A DNA stretch of 64,000 nt, from positions 434,001 to 498,000 of the forward strand of contig NZ_VISR01000003.1 in the NCBI RefSeq assembly GCF_007827595.1. Reading direction: 5' to 3'. Every line of letters begins with the position of its first letter. Positions within the stretch are counted from its first letter, which is position 1. Below, piece by piece: positions 6,326 to 16,261 of the stretch. The DNA is from Streptomyces sp. BK340 (GTDB lineage: Bacteria; Actinomycetota; Actinomycetes; Streptomycetales; Streptomycetaceae). Below the pieces are notes generated by a model. It worked only from the letters and a program-made list of their open reading frames with translations. It searched no databases and was not told the origin of the DNA. Both the position numbers and the translations under genes were made by a program.

Positions 6326-9300
6326 GGACCTGACCGGCCCGGCCATGGCCAGCGTCAACGCCAAGGTCAACAGTGCTGGCTCGGGGATGCGGGCCTTCCA
6401 CAAGACCGCCCTCCTCGCCGGGGCTGGTCTCGCGGCGGTCGGTGTCGAGTCGGTGAAGATGGCCGCCAAGTTCGACTCCAGCATGGCTCTCCTGCACACG
6501 CAGGCAGGGGTGGCCAAGGACCAGATGGGGGTGTTGAAGAAGGGCGTTCTCGACCTGGCCGGCAAGGTTGGTCAGGACCCGGATTCGCTCGCCGAGTCGC
6601 TGTTTCACGTTGAGTCGAACTTCGAGTCGATGGGCATCAGCTCCCAGAAGGCGTTGAAGCTGACCGAGACCGCCGCCAAGGGCGCCACCGTCGGTCACGC
6701 CGACCTTGTCGACGTCACCAACGCGCTCACTGCCGCTGTCGCCTCCGGTATCCCTGGCGTGCAGAACTTCGACAAGGCGATGGGTGTCCTGAACGCCACC
6801 GTCGGTGTCGGCGACATGAAAATGCAAGACCTCGCCAACGCATTCGGCTCCGGCATGGTCGCCACCGTCAAGGGCTTCGGCCTGTCCATTCAGGACGTCG
6901 GCGCCGCCCTCGCCGTGTTCGGCGACAACAACATCCGCGGGTCGCTGGCCGGTAACCAGTTGCGCATGTCGGTGATGGCGCTCGGCAAGCCCGTCTCCAC
7001 GGCGAAGGACGCCCTCGACAAGCTCGGCCTGAAGACCGACACCCTCGCCAAGGACATGCAGAAGGGCGGCCTCAAGCTCGCCCTGGAGGACCTCGTCGGC
7101 AGGATGAAGGCCGCGGGGATCTCCTCGAAGGAACAGGGGCAGATCATCACGGACGCGTTCGGCCGGAAGGCCGGCGCGGGCCTGAACATCCTGGTGTCCC
7201 AGTTCGACCGGCTGGAGTCGAAGTACCCGGCTTTGGCGGAGGGTGCGAACAAGTTCGGTTCGGCGTGGGCTGACACGCAGAAGACGTTCGCATTCCAGAT
7301 GAAGTCTCTTCAGTCCAGCTTCGACGCCCTGATGATCAGTATCGGGACGAAGCTGATCCCGCCTCTGCAGAGCTTCGTCAGCCTGCTCCTCGAACACAAG
7401 GGCGCAACTGTAGCCGCGACAGCAGCGCTCGCGGGGCTCCTCGCCGCCACTGTTGCTGTCTCCGTCGCCATGAAGGCCGCTGCCGCAGCCCAGGTGTTGT
7501 GGGCGGCCGGCGGGCGGGCCCTCGCTGGCCTGAAGGGCGTGTTCGAGTCGGTCGCTCTGCGCGCCATGTACATGCGTGAGGCGTTCGTCGTTGCTGGTGG
7601 TGGCGTGGCTGGTCTGCGGGCTGCGTTTGCTTCGCTGGGCGCAGTGGCGAAGGCGTCTGTGGTGGTGGGCGGTCTCGCGTTGCTGGCTCTGGCCGTCGCG
7701 AAGATCGCCGATCTGGGGAAGAGTGCGCCGCCGGACATTGACAAGCTGACCACGTCGTTGAAGGGCTTGTCGTCGTCGGGGAAGTTCTCGGGCGAGTTGC
7801 AGAAGACGTTCGGCGACATGGACGGTTTGGTCGCCAAGGTGAAGGAGCTGGGTCAGAAGTCGGAGCAGATGAGCCAGCATCCGTTCGGGTTCAAGATTCC
7901 GGGGCTGGACGATCTCGCCGACAAGATCAAGGGCAGTATCCACAACATCACCGACGGGAAGGACTCCCTCGACTCGCTGAAGGGCGATTTCAACAGCCTC
8001 GACCAGGCCATGGCCGGGATGGCGCAGAACGGGTATGCGCAGGTCGCCGCGAAGGATTTCGATCAGATGCGGGACGCCCTGAAGGGCGCCGGGTATTCGA
8101 CGAAGGACATCAACGCACTGTTCCCGCAGTACACGGCCGCGCTGGCCGGGCTGAAGTCCGAGCAGGAAGTCACCGCCCAGAGCATGGGTTTGTTCGGTGA
8201 CGCTGCGGTGGCGACGCAGAAGAAGCTTGACGGGGAGGCGCAGTCCGCGAAGGGCCTCGAACAGTCGATCATGGCGTTGAACGCGGTGCACCGTGGCGCA
8301 TACGACGCTGAGACGGCGTTCTATCAGGCCATGAGTGATGCGCAGAAAGCCGTCAAGGAGAACGGCCGCACCCTGAATCTCAACAGCGACGCGGGCCGGA
8401 AGAACCGCGACGTTCTGTCGCAGCTGGCAGCGAAGACCGAAGACCTCGTCGACAAGAAGAACAAGGAACACGTCGCTTGGGACCAGGTCGACAAGACCTA
8501 CCAGAAGGGCCGGAAGTCCCTCATCGACGCCGCGATGGCGATGGGCGACACCCGGGCGCAGGCGACGAAGCTTGCCGATGAGCTGTTGAAGGCGCCGAAG
8601 GCCAAGGCTGTTCAGGTCAAGCTGGAGAAGAAGGCCGCCGAGGCAGACCTGAACGCGTTCAACGCGGCGCTGAAGCGGTCCCCGGGTAGCAGGTCGGTGA
8701 CGCTGAAGACCTTGAGTAGCACCGCCGAGCAGGTGTTGGAGGGGTTCGGGTTCAAGGTCCAGCACCTGAAGAACGGCTCCGTCCGGATCACGGCTGCGAC
8801 GGGCGGCGCCCTCGCTGGGATCCGGAACGTGGCCGGGGCGATTGCCTCGCTGCACGATAAGACCGTCAGCATCACCTCGATCCACAACATCATTACCCGC
8901 AGCCAGACGTACAGGTCGGTGCACGACATTGTCGGCGCGACCGGCGGCCTGTACACCGGCAAGCAGTTCCGGTACGCCGACGGCGGCCTCGTCCAGGGCC
9001 CCGGTACCGGTACCTCGGATGATGTGCCGGCGCCGTGGCTCAGCAACGGCGAGTTCGTCATCAAGGCCTCCGCGGTGAAGAAGTACGGCGAGGGGTTCCT
9101 GCAGCGCATCAATGACGGCGACTACGAGGGCCCGAAGTACGCCCGGGGCGGCAAGGTCACGAAGGCACAGCAGCGCGCGAAGGCGCAGGCTCAGGCGGAA
9201 GCGCAGGCCCGGCACGACGCGTGGAGCCAGCTGACGATCTCCCACTTCGGACAGATGGCAGGCTACAAGCGCTCCGAGTTCGGGTCGGCGCTGGGCAAGC

Positions 9301-10355
9301 CGCAGGATCTCGGCTCGCTGGTGAACGCGCTGAACCAGTGGCGCGGCATCATCCAGAAGGCCACGCACGGGCGCACTGAAAGCCGCCTGCTGAAGCAGCT
9401 CGACTCGGCGGGCAAGAGCTTGCTGAAGTGGGAGAAGCAGCTCACCTCGGTGACGGCGAACCTGTCGAAGGCGAAGGACAAGCTCGCCTCGCTGAAGGAC
9501 GCGGCGGCGCAGCTGCGGGACAGCGTGAAGGGCAACCTGCTGTCGTCGGCGAACATCACCCGCGGGGCCGGTCCGGACAGCACGGTGACGCTGTCGTCGA
9601 TCAGGTCGGGTATGCGGATCAGCAAGGACAAGGTGACCGCGTTCGCGGCCGCGCTGAAGCAGCTGAAGGCGAAGGGCTTCTCGAAGTCGATCATTCAGCA
9701 GGTCGCTGAGGCCGGTATCGACGGCGGCGGCCTGGAGACCGCGGGTGCCCTGCTGCAGGCGTCCGCGTCCGAGGTCAAGTCCATCAACCAGACCCAGGCG
9801 GACATCGAGAAGGCCGCCGGCAGGGCGGGCAAGACGACCGCTGACGCCGTGTACGAGAAGGCCATCAAGGCCCAGGAGAAGTACGTCAAGAAGCTCGAAG
9901 AGCAGCAGAAGAAGCTCAAGGACTCGATGGACCGTCTGGCGAAGGCCATGGAGAAGGCGATCGAGAAGGCCTTCCACCACGGCAAGAAGGCGTCGGGCGG
10001 CATCGTCGGCGCCGCCGCATCGGGTGGCCTGCGCTCGTCGCTGACGTGGGTGGGTGAGCAGGGCCCGGAGCTGCTGGACCTGCCCGCCGGTGCACGGGTG
10101 TGGTCGAACCCCGACAGCCGGCGGAAGCTCGCTCAGGGGCAGGCGCCGTGGGCGTCGATGCTCACCGCTCCCCGCCGCGCCCCTGCCGCGGTGGCTGCGG
10201 GGATGGCGCCGGCGGCCGGGGATGGTGGCCCGCTGGTGATTCAGGTCCGGATCGGTGAGCGGGACTTCGGTGAGCTGTGGGTGGACACGGGCCGCAAGGA
10301 AGTCCGCGCCCGCGGGTCACTTGAGGCAACGCTTCGGCCGCCGCGCGGCCGATAG
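6294..10355 (+). CDS. Tail tape measure protein
   Basis: 1353 residues, starting at ATG 6294 inside the end of the chaperone fusion. Residues about 60-330 belong to the TP901-type tape measure core. Hydrophobic Ala/Val-rich stretches at about 365-410 and 445-465 could cross the host membrane during DNA entry. Long coiled-coil segments cover about 1020-1250 (for example LDSAGKSLLKWEKQLTSV and KYVKKLEEQQKKLKDSMD). The C-terminus has the tape-measure-type GGIVGAAASGGL and WVGEQGPELLDLPAG. With the usual rule of about 1.5 angstrom per residue the tail would be near 200 nm. It is the largest gene of the window. Confidence 0.92.
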   Translation: MNVVEILVTAKDLTGPAMASVNAKVNSAGSGMRAFHKTALLAGAGLAAVGVESVKMAAKFDSSMALLHTQAGVAKDQMGVLKKGVLDLAGKVGQDPDSLAESLFHVESNFESMGISSQKALKLTETAAKGATVGHADLVDVTNALTAAVASGIPGVQNFDKAMGVLNATVGVGDMKMQDLANAFGSGMVATVKGFGLSIQDVGAALAVFGDNNIRGSLAGNQLRMSVMALGKPVSTAKDALDKLGLKTDTLAKDMQKGGLKLALEDLVGRMKAAGISSKEQGQIITDAFGRKAGAGLNILVSQFDRLESKYPALAEGANKFGSAWADTQKTFAFQMKSLQSSFDALMISIGTKLIPPLQSFVSLLLEHKGATVAATAALAGLLAATVAVSVAMKAAAAAQVLWAAGGRALAGLKGVFESVALRAMYMREAFVVAGGGVAGLRAAFASLGAVAKASVVVGGLALLALAVAKIADLGKSAPPDIDKLTTSLKGLSSSGKFSGELQKTFGDMDGLVAKVKELGQKSEQMSQHPFGFKIPGLDDLADKIKGSIHNITDGKDSLDSLKGDFNSLDQAMAGMAQNGYAQVAAKDFDQMRDALKGAGYSTKDINALFPQYTAALAGLKSEQEVTAQSMGLFGDAAVATQKKLDGEAQSAKGLEQSIMALNAVHRGAYDAETAFYQAMSDAQKAVKENGRTLNLNSDAGRKNRDVLSQLAAKTEDLVDKKNKEHVAWDQVDKTYQKGRKSLIDAAMAMGDTRAQATKLADELLKAPKAKAVQVKLEKKAAEADLNAFNAALKRSPGSRSVTLKTLSSTAEQVLEGFGFKVQHLKNGSVRITAATGGALAGIRNVAGAIASLHDKTVSITSIHNIITRSQTYRSVHDIVGATGGLYTGKQFRYADGGLVQGPGTGTSDDVPAPWLSNGEFVIKASAVKKYGEGFLQRINDGDYEGPKYARGGKVTKAQQRAKAQAQAEAQARHDAWSQLTISHFGQMAGYKRSEFGSALGKPQDLGSLVNALNQWRGIIQKATHGRTESRLLKQLDSAGKSLLKWEKQLTSVTANLSKAKDKLASLKDAAAQLRDSVKGNLLSSANITRGAGPDSTVTLSSIRSGMRISKDKVTAFAAALKQLKAKGFSKSIIQQVAEAGIDGGGLETAGALLQASASEVKSINQTQADIEKAAGRAGKTTADAVYEKAIKAQEKYVKKLEEQQKKLKDSMDRLAKAMEKAIEKAFHHGKKASGGIVGAAASGGLRSSLTWVGEQGPELLDLPAGARVWSNPDSRRKLAQGQAPWASMLTAPRRAPAAVAAGMAPAAGDGGPLVIQVRIGERDFGELWVDTGRKEVRARGSLEATLRPPRGR

Positions 10356-10370
10356 AGGAGAGGAACGAGA

Positions 10371-10883
10371 GTGCCCTACACGACCTGGAACGGACCGGCG
10401 CCCACCACGGCGGCGCTGGCGTCCGTCACGACCGGAACGGCCATCAAGACCATGCTGCAGCTGGCCACTCCGGCGAGCCGCATGATTCAGATCCTGGAGT
10501 GGGGATTCTCCCTGGACGACCCGCCCGGCGCGGACGGTGTCATCGAGCTGCTGCAAACCGACGTCGCCGCCACGGTGACCGCGCACGTGGCCGCCACAGG
10601 GATCGTCAACCTGGACCCGAACGGCACTACGTCGCTGCTGACGGTGGGCACCAGCGCGACCGGGTACACGGCAACGGCCGAGGGCACGATCACGGCGACG
10701 CGCCCGTTCGACGCCGTCTCACTCAGCTCGGTCTCGGGTGAGTCCGGCCTGTCCTACGTGCGCACGTTCATGCCCGACGACAGGCCCGCCGTCGCGGTGT
10801 CGAAGTTCCTCCGTGTCCGTGCGACCACCCCGACCACGGCCAGCGACATGCGGTGCTGGGTCACCTTCCAGGAGGTGGGCTGA
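10371..10883 (+). CDS. Minor tail protein, small
   Basis: 170 residues from GTG 10371, preceded by GAGGAGAGG. It is beta-rich, with alternating hydrophobic and Thr/Ala positions and no catalytic signature. It lies between the tape measure and the large tail-tip protein, where distal tail or tip components are encoded. It resembles a jelly-roll or galectin-like distal tail protein in composition. The call rests mainly on position. Confidence 0.55.
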   Translation: MPYTTWNGPAPTTAALASVTTGTAIKTMLQLATPASRMIQILEWGFSLDDPPGADGVIELLQTDVAATVTAHVAATGIVNLDPNGTTSLLTVGTSATGYTATAEGTITATRPFDAVSLSSVSGESGLSYVRTFMPDDRPAVAVSKFLRVRATTPTTASDMRCWVTFQEVG

Positions 10884-10886
10884 CCT

Positions 10887-13751
10887 ATGCCGGGGCTCGT
10901 CCCACAGATAGCGGCGCTACGGCGCCGCCTGGCGATCACCCTTGCGCCCGCGCGCGCCAGTGGGGAGGCGTCCAACGGCGAGCCCGTACAAGTCGAGCTG
11001 TTCATCGGCGGGGCGTGGGTGGACATCACCGCGACCTCATCTGTCCTGGTCCGCGACGACAGCGGCAACATCGCGATCACCAAGGGCATCCGCGACGAGG
11101 GATCCCAGACGGACCCGTCGACCTGCGCGCTGGAACTGAGGAACACTGACGGCCGGTTCTCCCCGCGGAACCCCAACGGTCCGTACTACGGGCTGATCGG
11201 CCGGAACACCCCGGTACGCGTATCGGTCCCCGACGGCAACGGCGGCAAGTCCTACCGAATCTGGGGCGAGATCTCCGAGTGGGTCCCCAACTGGGACACC
11301 TCCGGCAGCGACGTGTGGACGGACGTGTCCGCGTCCGGGATCCTCCGCCGCCTCGCACAAGGGCCGGCGCCGGAACGGTCGGTCATCTACAACGCGATCA
11401 CCGACCCGCTGCCCTCCAGCGTGGTCGCGTACTGGCCGATGGAAGACCCGACCGGGTCCACATCGCTCGCGTCCGCTCTCACCTCCGGGTCAGCGATGAC
11501 TTGGACCGGCGTACCCGTCCTCGCCTCGTACTCCGGGTTCACGGCGTCCGACCCACTCCCGGACCTCACCTCAGCCACCCTGTCCGGCGGCGTCACCAAA
11601 TACGCCGACCCGACAGCCACACAGGTCCGGTTCCTCGCCTACATTCCAGCGGCCGGCCTGGGGCTGGGCAAGGTGTTGGTGGCGATCGACCAGCTCGACT
11701 ACAGCGCCGGAGCCTCCCAGTTCTGGGAGGTGTTCTACGACACCGCCACCACCTCTTTCACGATCCGCACGTGCGCCGACGATGGCACCGTGCTGGGCGC
11801 CGAACTTCAGCACAGCCTCGACGTGCGGGGCCGCCTCCTCTACGTCAGCGTGGAACTCCAGGAAGCCGGCGCGAACATCACGCGGACACTGCGGCTGAAG
11901 GACGTCTCCAACTCCCGGACGTACACCGTGTCCGACACGGTTTTCACGACGCAGCTGACCCGCGTCACGCGTGTGCAGTTCGGGCCCGCGTCCAGGGCCG
12001 TGTCGGGCGCGGCCGGGACCGCGAACCTGCCGGGCGTGGCAGTTGGCCACGCGACGGTGGAGAACGCCATCACGGACATTGCGGCGCTCGGTGTCCGTCT
12101 GAACCCGATCGGGGAGACCGCGGGCCGCCGGATTCAGCGGTTGTGTGACGAGGCGGGCATTGCGTTCGGCTGGGTCGGTGACCTCGACGACACCGTGCCG
12201 CTCGGCGCGCAGAGCAAGGCCAACACGTTGTCGCTCGTTCAGGAGGCAGTCCTCGCCGACGGCGGCATCCTGTACGAAAACCCGAGCGTGCTCGGCCTCG
12301 GCTACCGCACCCGCGCCTCCCTGCACAACCAAGACCCGGTCGTGACGCTGGACTACACAGCGGGCCAGCTGGACGGATCGAAGATCCCGACACCGGTCGA
12401 GGACGACAGGTACATCCAGAACAAGGTCACCGTCACCTGCAGCGGCGTCTCGCAAACGGCAGAGGAGACGTCCGGGACCCTGTCCACGGCGCTCCCCCCG
12501 GCCGGGGTCGGCGTGTACGGGCAGGAGACCACCCTCAACCTGGCCAGTACGGACGAAGCAACGCTGCTGGACCAGGCGGCATGGCGCGTCCACCTGGGCA
12601 CCGTGGATGAGGCACGCTTCCCGCAGATCTCCGTGAACCTTGCCCACCCGTCGATCACGGCGGACATGCGGCGCGCCATCATCGGGATGCGGCTCGGCGA
12701 CCGCATCCAGATCACCAACCCGCCCGCCTGGCTGCCGCCCGACACCATCGACCAACTCGTCCTCGGCATCAGCGAGACCATCACCCGGCTCGAGCACAAG
12801 TTGACGTTCCAGTGCGCGCCGGCCAGCCCGTACTCGTCGATCGGTGTCCTCGACGACGCCGACAGCAGGATCGACACGGACGGATCGGAGCTGGTCGGGA
12901 CCCTCACGACCACAGACACCGTGGCCGGCGTGCAGCCGTCATCCGGATTCGACGGGTTGTGGACGAAGGACCCTGCTGATTTCCCGCTGGACGTCGAGAT
13001 CTCCGGCGAAGTCATCCGCGTCACCAGCATCGCGGATCTGGTCACGGACACGTTCGGCCGGACTGTGTCGAGCAACTGGGGCACCAACGACAGCGGCCTG
13101 ACGTGGACGCTCGGTGGTGGCAGCGCGTCGGACTACTCCGTCGGTAGCGGCGTGGGCGCGCACCTGCTGTCCACCATCGGGAACTCCCGGCGGTGCACGG
13201 TGGGCACGACGATCACCGATATGGACATGTACGTCAGCATCACCGCAGATCAGCTCGCGACCGGGGACTTCCTGGCTGGCGGGCTGGCTCAGCGATTCCT
13301 CGACTTGGACAACCTGTACAGCGCGCAGTTGCGGTTCACGACGTCGACCACCATCCAAGTGGTGATCATCAAACGGGTTGCCGCGACCGAGACAATCCTC
13401 GGCACCTACACGATGGCCGCTGTGACCTTCGTGGCGGGCACGTTCTACCGGCTCCGGTTCAAGGTGAACGGATCACTGCTGCGGGCGAAAGCTTGGCTGG
13501 CGACGGACGCGGAAACCCCGGAGTGGCAGGTGTCCGTGATGGACGGCGACCTCGTGACCCCGACGTTTCTCGGGGTCCGGTCGATCGCCGGATCAGCCTC
13601 CACCAACGTCAACCCGTCGATCAAATATGACGATTTCGCGGTCGTCTCCCCGCAACGCTGGTCGCTGACCCGCTCCATCAACGGCGTCGTCAAAACCCAC
13701 AGCAGGGGCGAGGCCGTTTCCCTCGCTACCCCCACCTATCTCGCCCTGTAA
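10887..13751 (+). CDS. Large minor tail protein with two lectin-like (LamG) domains
   Basis: 954 residues. The N-terminal about 150 residues (VELFIGGAWVDITATSSV, ELRNTDGRFSPRNPNGPYYG) form the tail-tip core usual in Streptomyces phages. Residues about 170-365 (SVVAYWPMEDPTGSTS onward) are a concanavalin A/LamG-type sandwich. The middle section (about 385-640) resembles the baseplate-hub-like part of tip proteins. A second sandwich spans about 715-935 (DTFGRTVSSNWGTNDSG onward). It probably forms the tail tip and binds cell-surface glycans through the lectin domains. A gap of only 3 bases to the gene before indicates one transcript. Confidence 0.75.
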   Translation: MPGLVPQIAALRRRLAITLAPARASGEASNGEPVQVELFIGGAWVDITATSSVLVRDDSGNIAITKGIRDEGSQTDPSTCALELRNTDGRFSPRNPNGPYYGLIGRNTPVRVSVPDGNGGKSYRIWGEISEWVPNWDTSGSDVWTDVSASGILRRLAQGPAPERSVIYNAITDPLPSSVVAYWPMEDPTGSTSLASALTSGSAMTWTGVPVLASYSGFTASDPLPDLTSATLSGGVTKYADPTATQVRFLAYIPAAGLGLGKVLVAIDQLDYSAGASQFWEVFYDTATTSFTIRTCADDGTVLGAELQHSLDVRGRLLYVSVELQEAGANITRTLRLKDVSNSRTYTVSDTVFTTQLTRVTRVQFGPASRAVSGAAGTANLPGVAVGHATVENAITDIAALGVRLNPIGETAGRRIQRLCDEAGIAFGWVGDLDDTVPLGAQSKANTLSLVQEAVLADGGILYENPSVLGLGYRTRASLHNQDPVVTLDYTAGQLDGSKIPTPVEDDRYIQNKVTVTCSGVSQTAEETSGTLSTALPPAGVGVYGQETTLNLASTDEATLLDQAAWRVHLGTVDEARFPQISVNLAHPSITADMRRAIIGMRLGDRIQITNPPAWLPPDTIDQLVLGISETITRLEHKLTFQCAPASPYSSIGVLDDADSRIDTDGSELVGTLTTTDTVAGVQPSSGFDGLWTKDPADFPLDVEISGEVIRVTSIADLVTDTFGRTVSSNWGTNDSGLTWTLGGGSASDYSVGSGVGAHLLSTIGNSRRCTVGTTITDMDMYVSITADQLATGDFLAGGLAQRFLDLDNLYSAQLRFTTSTTIQVVIIKRVAATETILGTYTMAAVTFVAGTFYRLRFKVNGSLLRAKAWLATDAETPEWQVSVMDGDLVTPTFLGVRSIAGSASTNVNPSIKYDDFAVVSPQRWSLTRSINGVVKTHSRGEAVSLATPTYLAL

Positions 13752-13762
13752 GGAGGCGCATC

Positions 13763-14317
13763 GTGGCTGAGGCCTACCCCACGCCCCTCGCGGGGCAACG
13801 GATCACCGCATCACTGCTGCGCAGCATGCAACCCCAGACGCTCAGGAAAACGGCGGACACCAGCATCACCGCCAGCACGTCACCGACAGCCGACCCCCAC
13901 CTGACCTTCTCCGCCGAGGCCAACGCCGTCTACACATGGTGGGGCTGGCTGAAGTACGACGGCGCGACCGCCGGGGACCTGCTCGTTTCTTTCACCGCAC
14001 CATCCGGCTCCCTGGGCGAGTGGGCCGGGCATGGCACCGGTATCACCGTGATCGGGTCGCAGTCCACGCCGACGCTGGAAACCGACACCGTCCGCACCAA
14101 CGGATACATGATCCGCACCGAATCCAACGACGTCACACAGAGCCGCAGCTTCGGCGCCCTGGGCGTCGGCAACGCCCTGTCGGTCTTCATCAAGGGCACG
14201 CTCCGGGTCGGGTCGACAGCCGGAACGTGGGCGGTGAGCTGGGCACAGAACGCCTCCAACGCGACAGCGACGACGCTCTACACCGACAGCTACATCATGC
14301 TCCAGCGGATCGCCTGA
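13763..14317 (+). CDS. Minor tail protein
   Basis: 184 residues from GTG 13763, six bases after AAGGAGG (13750-13756). The start (PTPLAGQRITASLLRSMQPQ) followed by a Thr/Ser-rich beta domain is a layout common in the minor tail proteins placed after the tip protein in Streptomyces phages. No enzymatic motif is seen. It probably contributes to the tail tip or fibre. Confidence 0.6.
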   Translation: MAEAYPTPLAGQRITASLLRSMQPQTLRKTADTSITASTSPTADPHLTFSAEANAVYTWWGWLKYDGATAGDLLVSFTAPSGSLGEWAGHGTGITVIGSQSTPTLETDTVRTNGYMIRTESNDVTQSRSFGALGVGNALSVFIKGTLRVGSTAGTWAVSWAQNASNATATTLYTDSYIMLQRIA

Positions 14318-14328
14318 GAAGGGACCCC

Positions 14329-14526
14329 ATGGCCACCTACGTGATCACCGGGCGGAACGGCAGCAACGAGCCGCTGGTATCGGTGAGCATCTCCGGGATC
14401 AGCCAGGACGCACCGATCGTCGACGAACTCGACGTGGTGAACGCGCTACGCCAGTACCTGGACGGTGTGGCCGGGGTGTCGGTGGTAGTGGCGCAGAAGT
14501 ACGAGCAAGTCATAACGACCGTGTAG
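14329..14526 (+). CDS. Small phage protein
   Basis: 65 residues (ATYVITGRNGSNEPLVSVSI at the start). A short N-terminal beta hairpin is followed by a helical part (DELDVVNALRQYLDGVAG). It begins at ATG 14329, after AGAAGGG at 14317-14323. It lies between a tail gene and the lysis module. A structural role is likely but unproven. Confidence 0.55.
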   Translation: MATYVITGRNGSNEPLVSVSISGISQDAPIVDELDVVNALRQYLDGVAGVSVVVAQKYEQVITTV

Positions 14527-14535
14527 GAGCCCCAG

Positions 14536-15339
14536 TTGAGGACAGAGCATCTCCCCGAGCGCGGCGGCCCGTTCCGCCTCGGACGGCACGTCGAACACGA
14601 TCCGCGCTCCCTGCGGTACGCGCACGGTGTGCTGCCGGAATCGACGGTCCGACCGGTGCAGTGGCAGCGGCGCGTGGACATCTTCGACCAAGGCTCGTTG
14701 GGCTCGTGCACGGGCAACGCGGCCGCCGGCGTGCTGGCCACGGACTCCGCGGCGGGCCCGGGAGCGACCTCGGTGACAGTGAAGGGCGTTGCCCGGCCGG
14801 TCGACGAGGCGCTAGCGGTCGACCTGTACAAGATGGCGACGACGCTCGACAGCGTCCGCGGCTCGTATCCGCCCGACGACACGGGCTCCTCGGGGCTGGG
14901 GGTGGCGAAGGCCCTCAAGGGCTGGGGGTTGGCGTCCGGGTACACCCACGCGTTCTCTCTCACCGCCCTCAAGTCGGCGCTGCAGTCCGGCCCGGCGATG
15001 ATCGGGATCATCTGGCTCAACAGCATGTTCGACCCCAAGGGCGATGGCACGCTCCCGGTCGACCGCAAGTCCGGGCTGGCCGGCGGCCACGAGATCGTCG
15101 TGTCCGGCTGGGACGGGAAGCGGTTCCGCCTCGACAACAGCTGGGGCGGCTCGTGGGGCGACGCGGGGTCGTGCTGGGTGGCCGAGACGGACATGACGTG
15201 GCTGCTCACGCAGGACGGCGACGTGACCGTGCCCGCGCTTACCCGGGCGCCGACGCCGACTCCTGGCCCGATCCCCGACGACCCTGACCTTGCGCTGGCA
15301 CTGGCCATGCGTAAGTGGCTCACAGAGACAGGACGATGA
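14536..15339 (+). CDS. Papain-like (C1 family) cysteine peptidase
   Basis: 267 residues from TTG 14536, six bases after AGGAG. The papain fold residues are all visible: Gln52 and catalytic Cys58 in QGSLGSCTGNA, His185 in GGHEIVVSGW, and Asn201 in LDNSWGGSWG. It has no signal peptide. Its place directly before the endolysin, coupled to it by a four-base ATGA overlap, suggests either a tail-associated protease that acts during infection or a lysis accessory. The C-terminal tail is Pro/Ala-rich. Papain-like proteases are eukaryote-typical but do occur in actinophages. Confidence 0.8.
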   Translation: MRTEHLPERGGPFRLGRHVEHDPRSLRYAHGVLPESTVRPVQWQRRVDIFDQGSLGSCTGNAAAGVLATDSAAGPGATSVTVKGVARPVDEALAVDLYKMATTLDSVRGSYPPDDTGSSGLGVAKALKGWGLASGYTHAFSLTALKSALQSGPAMIGIIWLNSMFDPKGDGTLPVDRKSGLAGGHEIVVSGWDGKRFRLDNSWGGSWGDAGSCWVAETDMTWLLTQDGDVTVPALTRAPTPTPGPIPDDPDLALALAMRKWLTETGR

Positions 15340-16244
15340 CCATGGTCGACCTCTGGATGCCCGGTGCCGCCAGACACGATGTCGGCGACCACGCCCCCAC
15401 CGACGGGCAGTACCCGGCGCGCGTAATCGCGCACATCACGTGGGACAAGAACGCCACCGCGGGAAAGCCCATCGATCACGTCAGCTTCGAGGCGCTCCTG
15501 AACTACTTCACCACCTCAGGTGTCGGCATGGCGCCGCATCTGATCTGGGACCCGTTCACCGGGCAGATCGTGCAGCTGTACCCGGCCGACTCCCGGTCGA
15601 AGTCAGTCGTCGACCTCGCGGGCGGGACCCGGACCAACAGGGCGGGGAAGTACGTGATCCAGATTGAGGCCGTGTTCTTCCCCTACACCCGCTACGGCGG
15701 AAAGGTGTACGCCACCCTCGCGGACACGCCGTGCAAGGGCTGGGCTGACATCAACGCCTGGACGCGCTCCCTGGGGATCCCGGACGCCTGGCCGATGGGA
15801 CATCCGACCTCGTTCGCTCCCAACCGCAGCGAGTCGGTGTGGGAGAAGCAGGGCGGCTGGTACGGCCACAGCCAGGTGCCCGAGAACACCCACCAGGACC
15901 CCGGGAGCTGGCCCGCATTCGTCAGCCCCCCGCCCCCGTCGCAGCCGCCGGCCAAGCCGCGGGTGTCGCTGGCGCACGTGGTGGCCGCGGCCCGCAAGGA
16001 CCCGTCGGCCGTGCAGGGCCACACGACGTACCGGGCGGAAGTCCTCGTCGTGGAGAAGGCGCTGCAGGCGGAGAAGCTGCTGGCCGCGCAGTACGTGGAC
16101 GGCTCGTTCGGGTCGCTGACCGTCAACGCGTATGCGCGCTGGCAGAAGCGGCTTGGCTACTCGGGGACGGCCGCCGACGGCATTCCCGGCATGACCAGCC
16201 TCAAGAGACTCGGCGCGAAGCACGGCTTCGACGTCGTCGCATAA
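15336..16244 (+). CDS. Endolysin: amidase domain plus peptidoglycan-binding domain
   Basis: 302 residues, starting at the ATG that overlaps the previous stop. The amidase_2-like domain (about 1-190) shows His33 (RVIAHITW), Glu111 (YVIQIEAVF), and His178 and His186 in GHSQVPENTHQDPG, which fits the zinc site of N-acetylmuramoyl-L-alanine amidases. A Pro-rich linker (about 195-215) leads to a C-terminal peptidoglycan-binding domain (about 220-302, with VDGSFGSLTVNAYARWQ). It cuts host murein at the end of the lytic cycle. The holin-like gene follows after 17 bases. Confidence 0.82.
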   Translation: MTMVDLWMPGAARHDVGDHAPTDGQYPARVIAHITWDKNATAGKPIDHVSFEALLNYFTTSGVGMAPHLIWDPFTGQIVQLYPADSRSKSVVDLAGGTRTNRAGKYVIQIEAVFFPYTRYGGKVYATLADTPCKGWADINAWTRSLGIPDAWPMGHPTSFAPNRSESVWEKQGGWYGHSQVPENTHQDPGSWPAFVSPPPPSQPPAKPRVSLAHVVAAARKDPSAVQGHTTYRAEVLVVEKALQAEKLLAAQYVDGSFGSLTVNAYARWQKRLGYSGTAADGIPGMTSLKRLGAKHGFDVVA

Positions 16245-16261
16245 CACCCTCAGGAGAAACC

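Noticed and set aside
6186..9980. Very long open frame (about 1260 codons) on the minus strand opposite the tape measure gene
   Set aside because: The product is Leu/Arg/Gly-rich with no domain, as expected of the antisense of GC-rich coding DNA. The plus strand is a clear tape measure protein.
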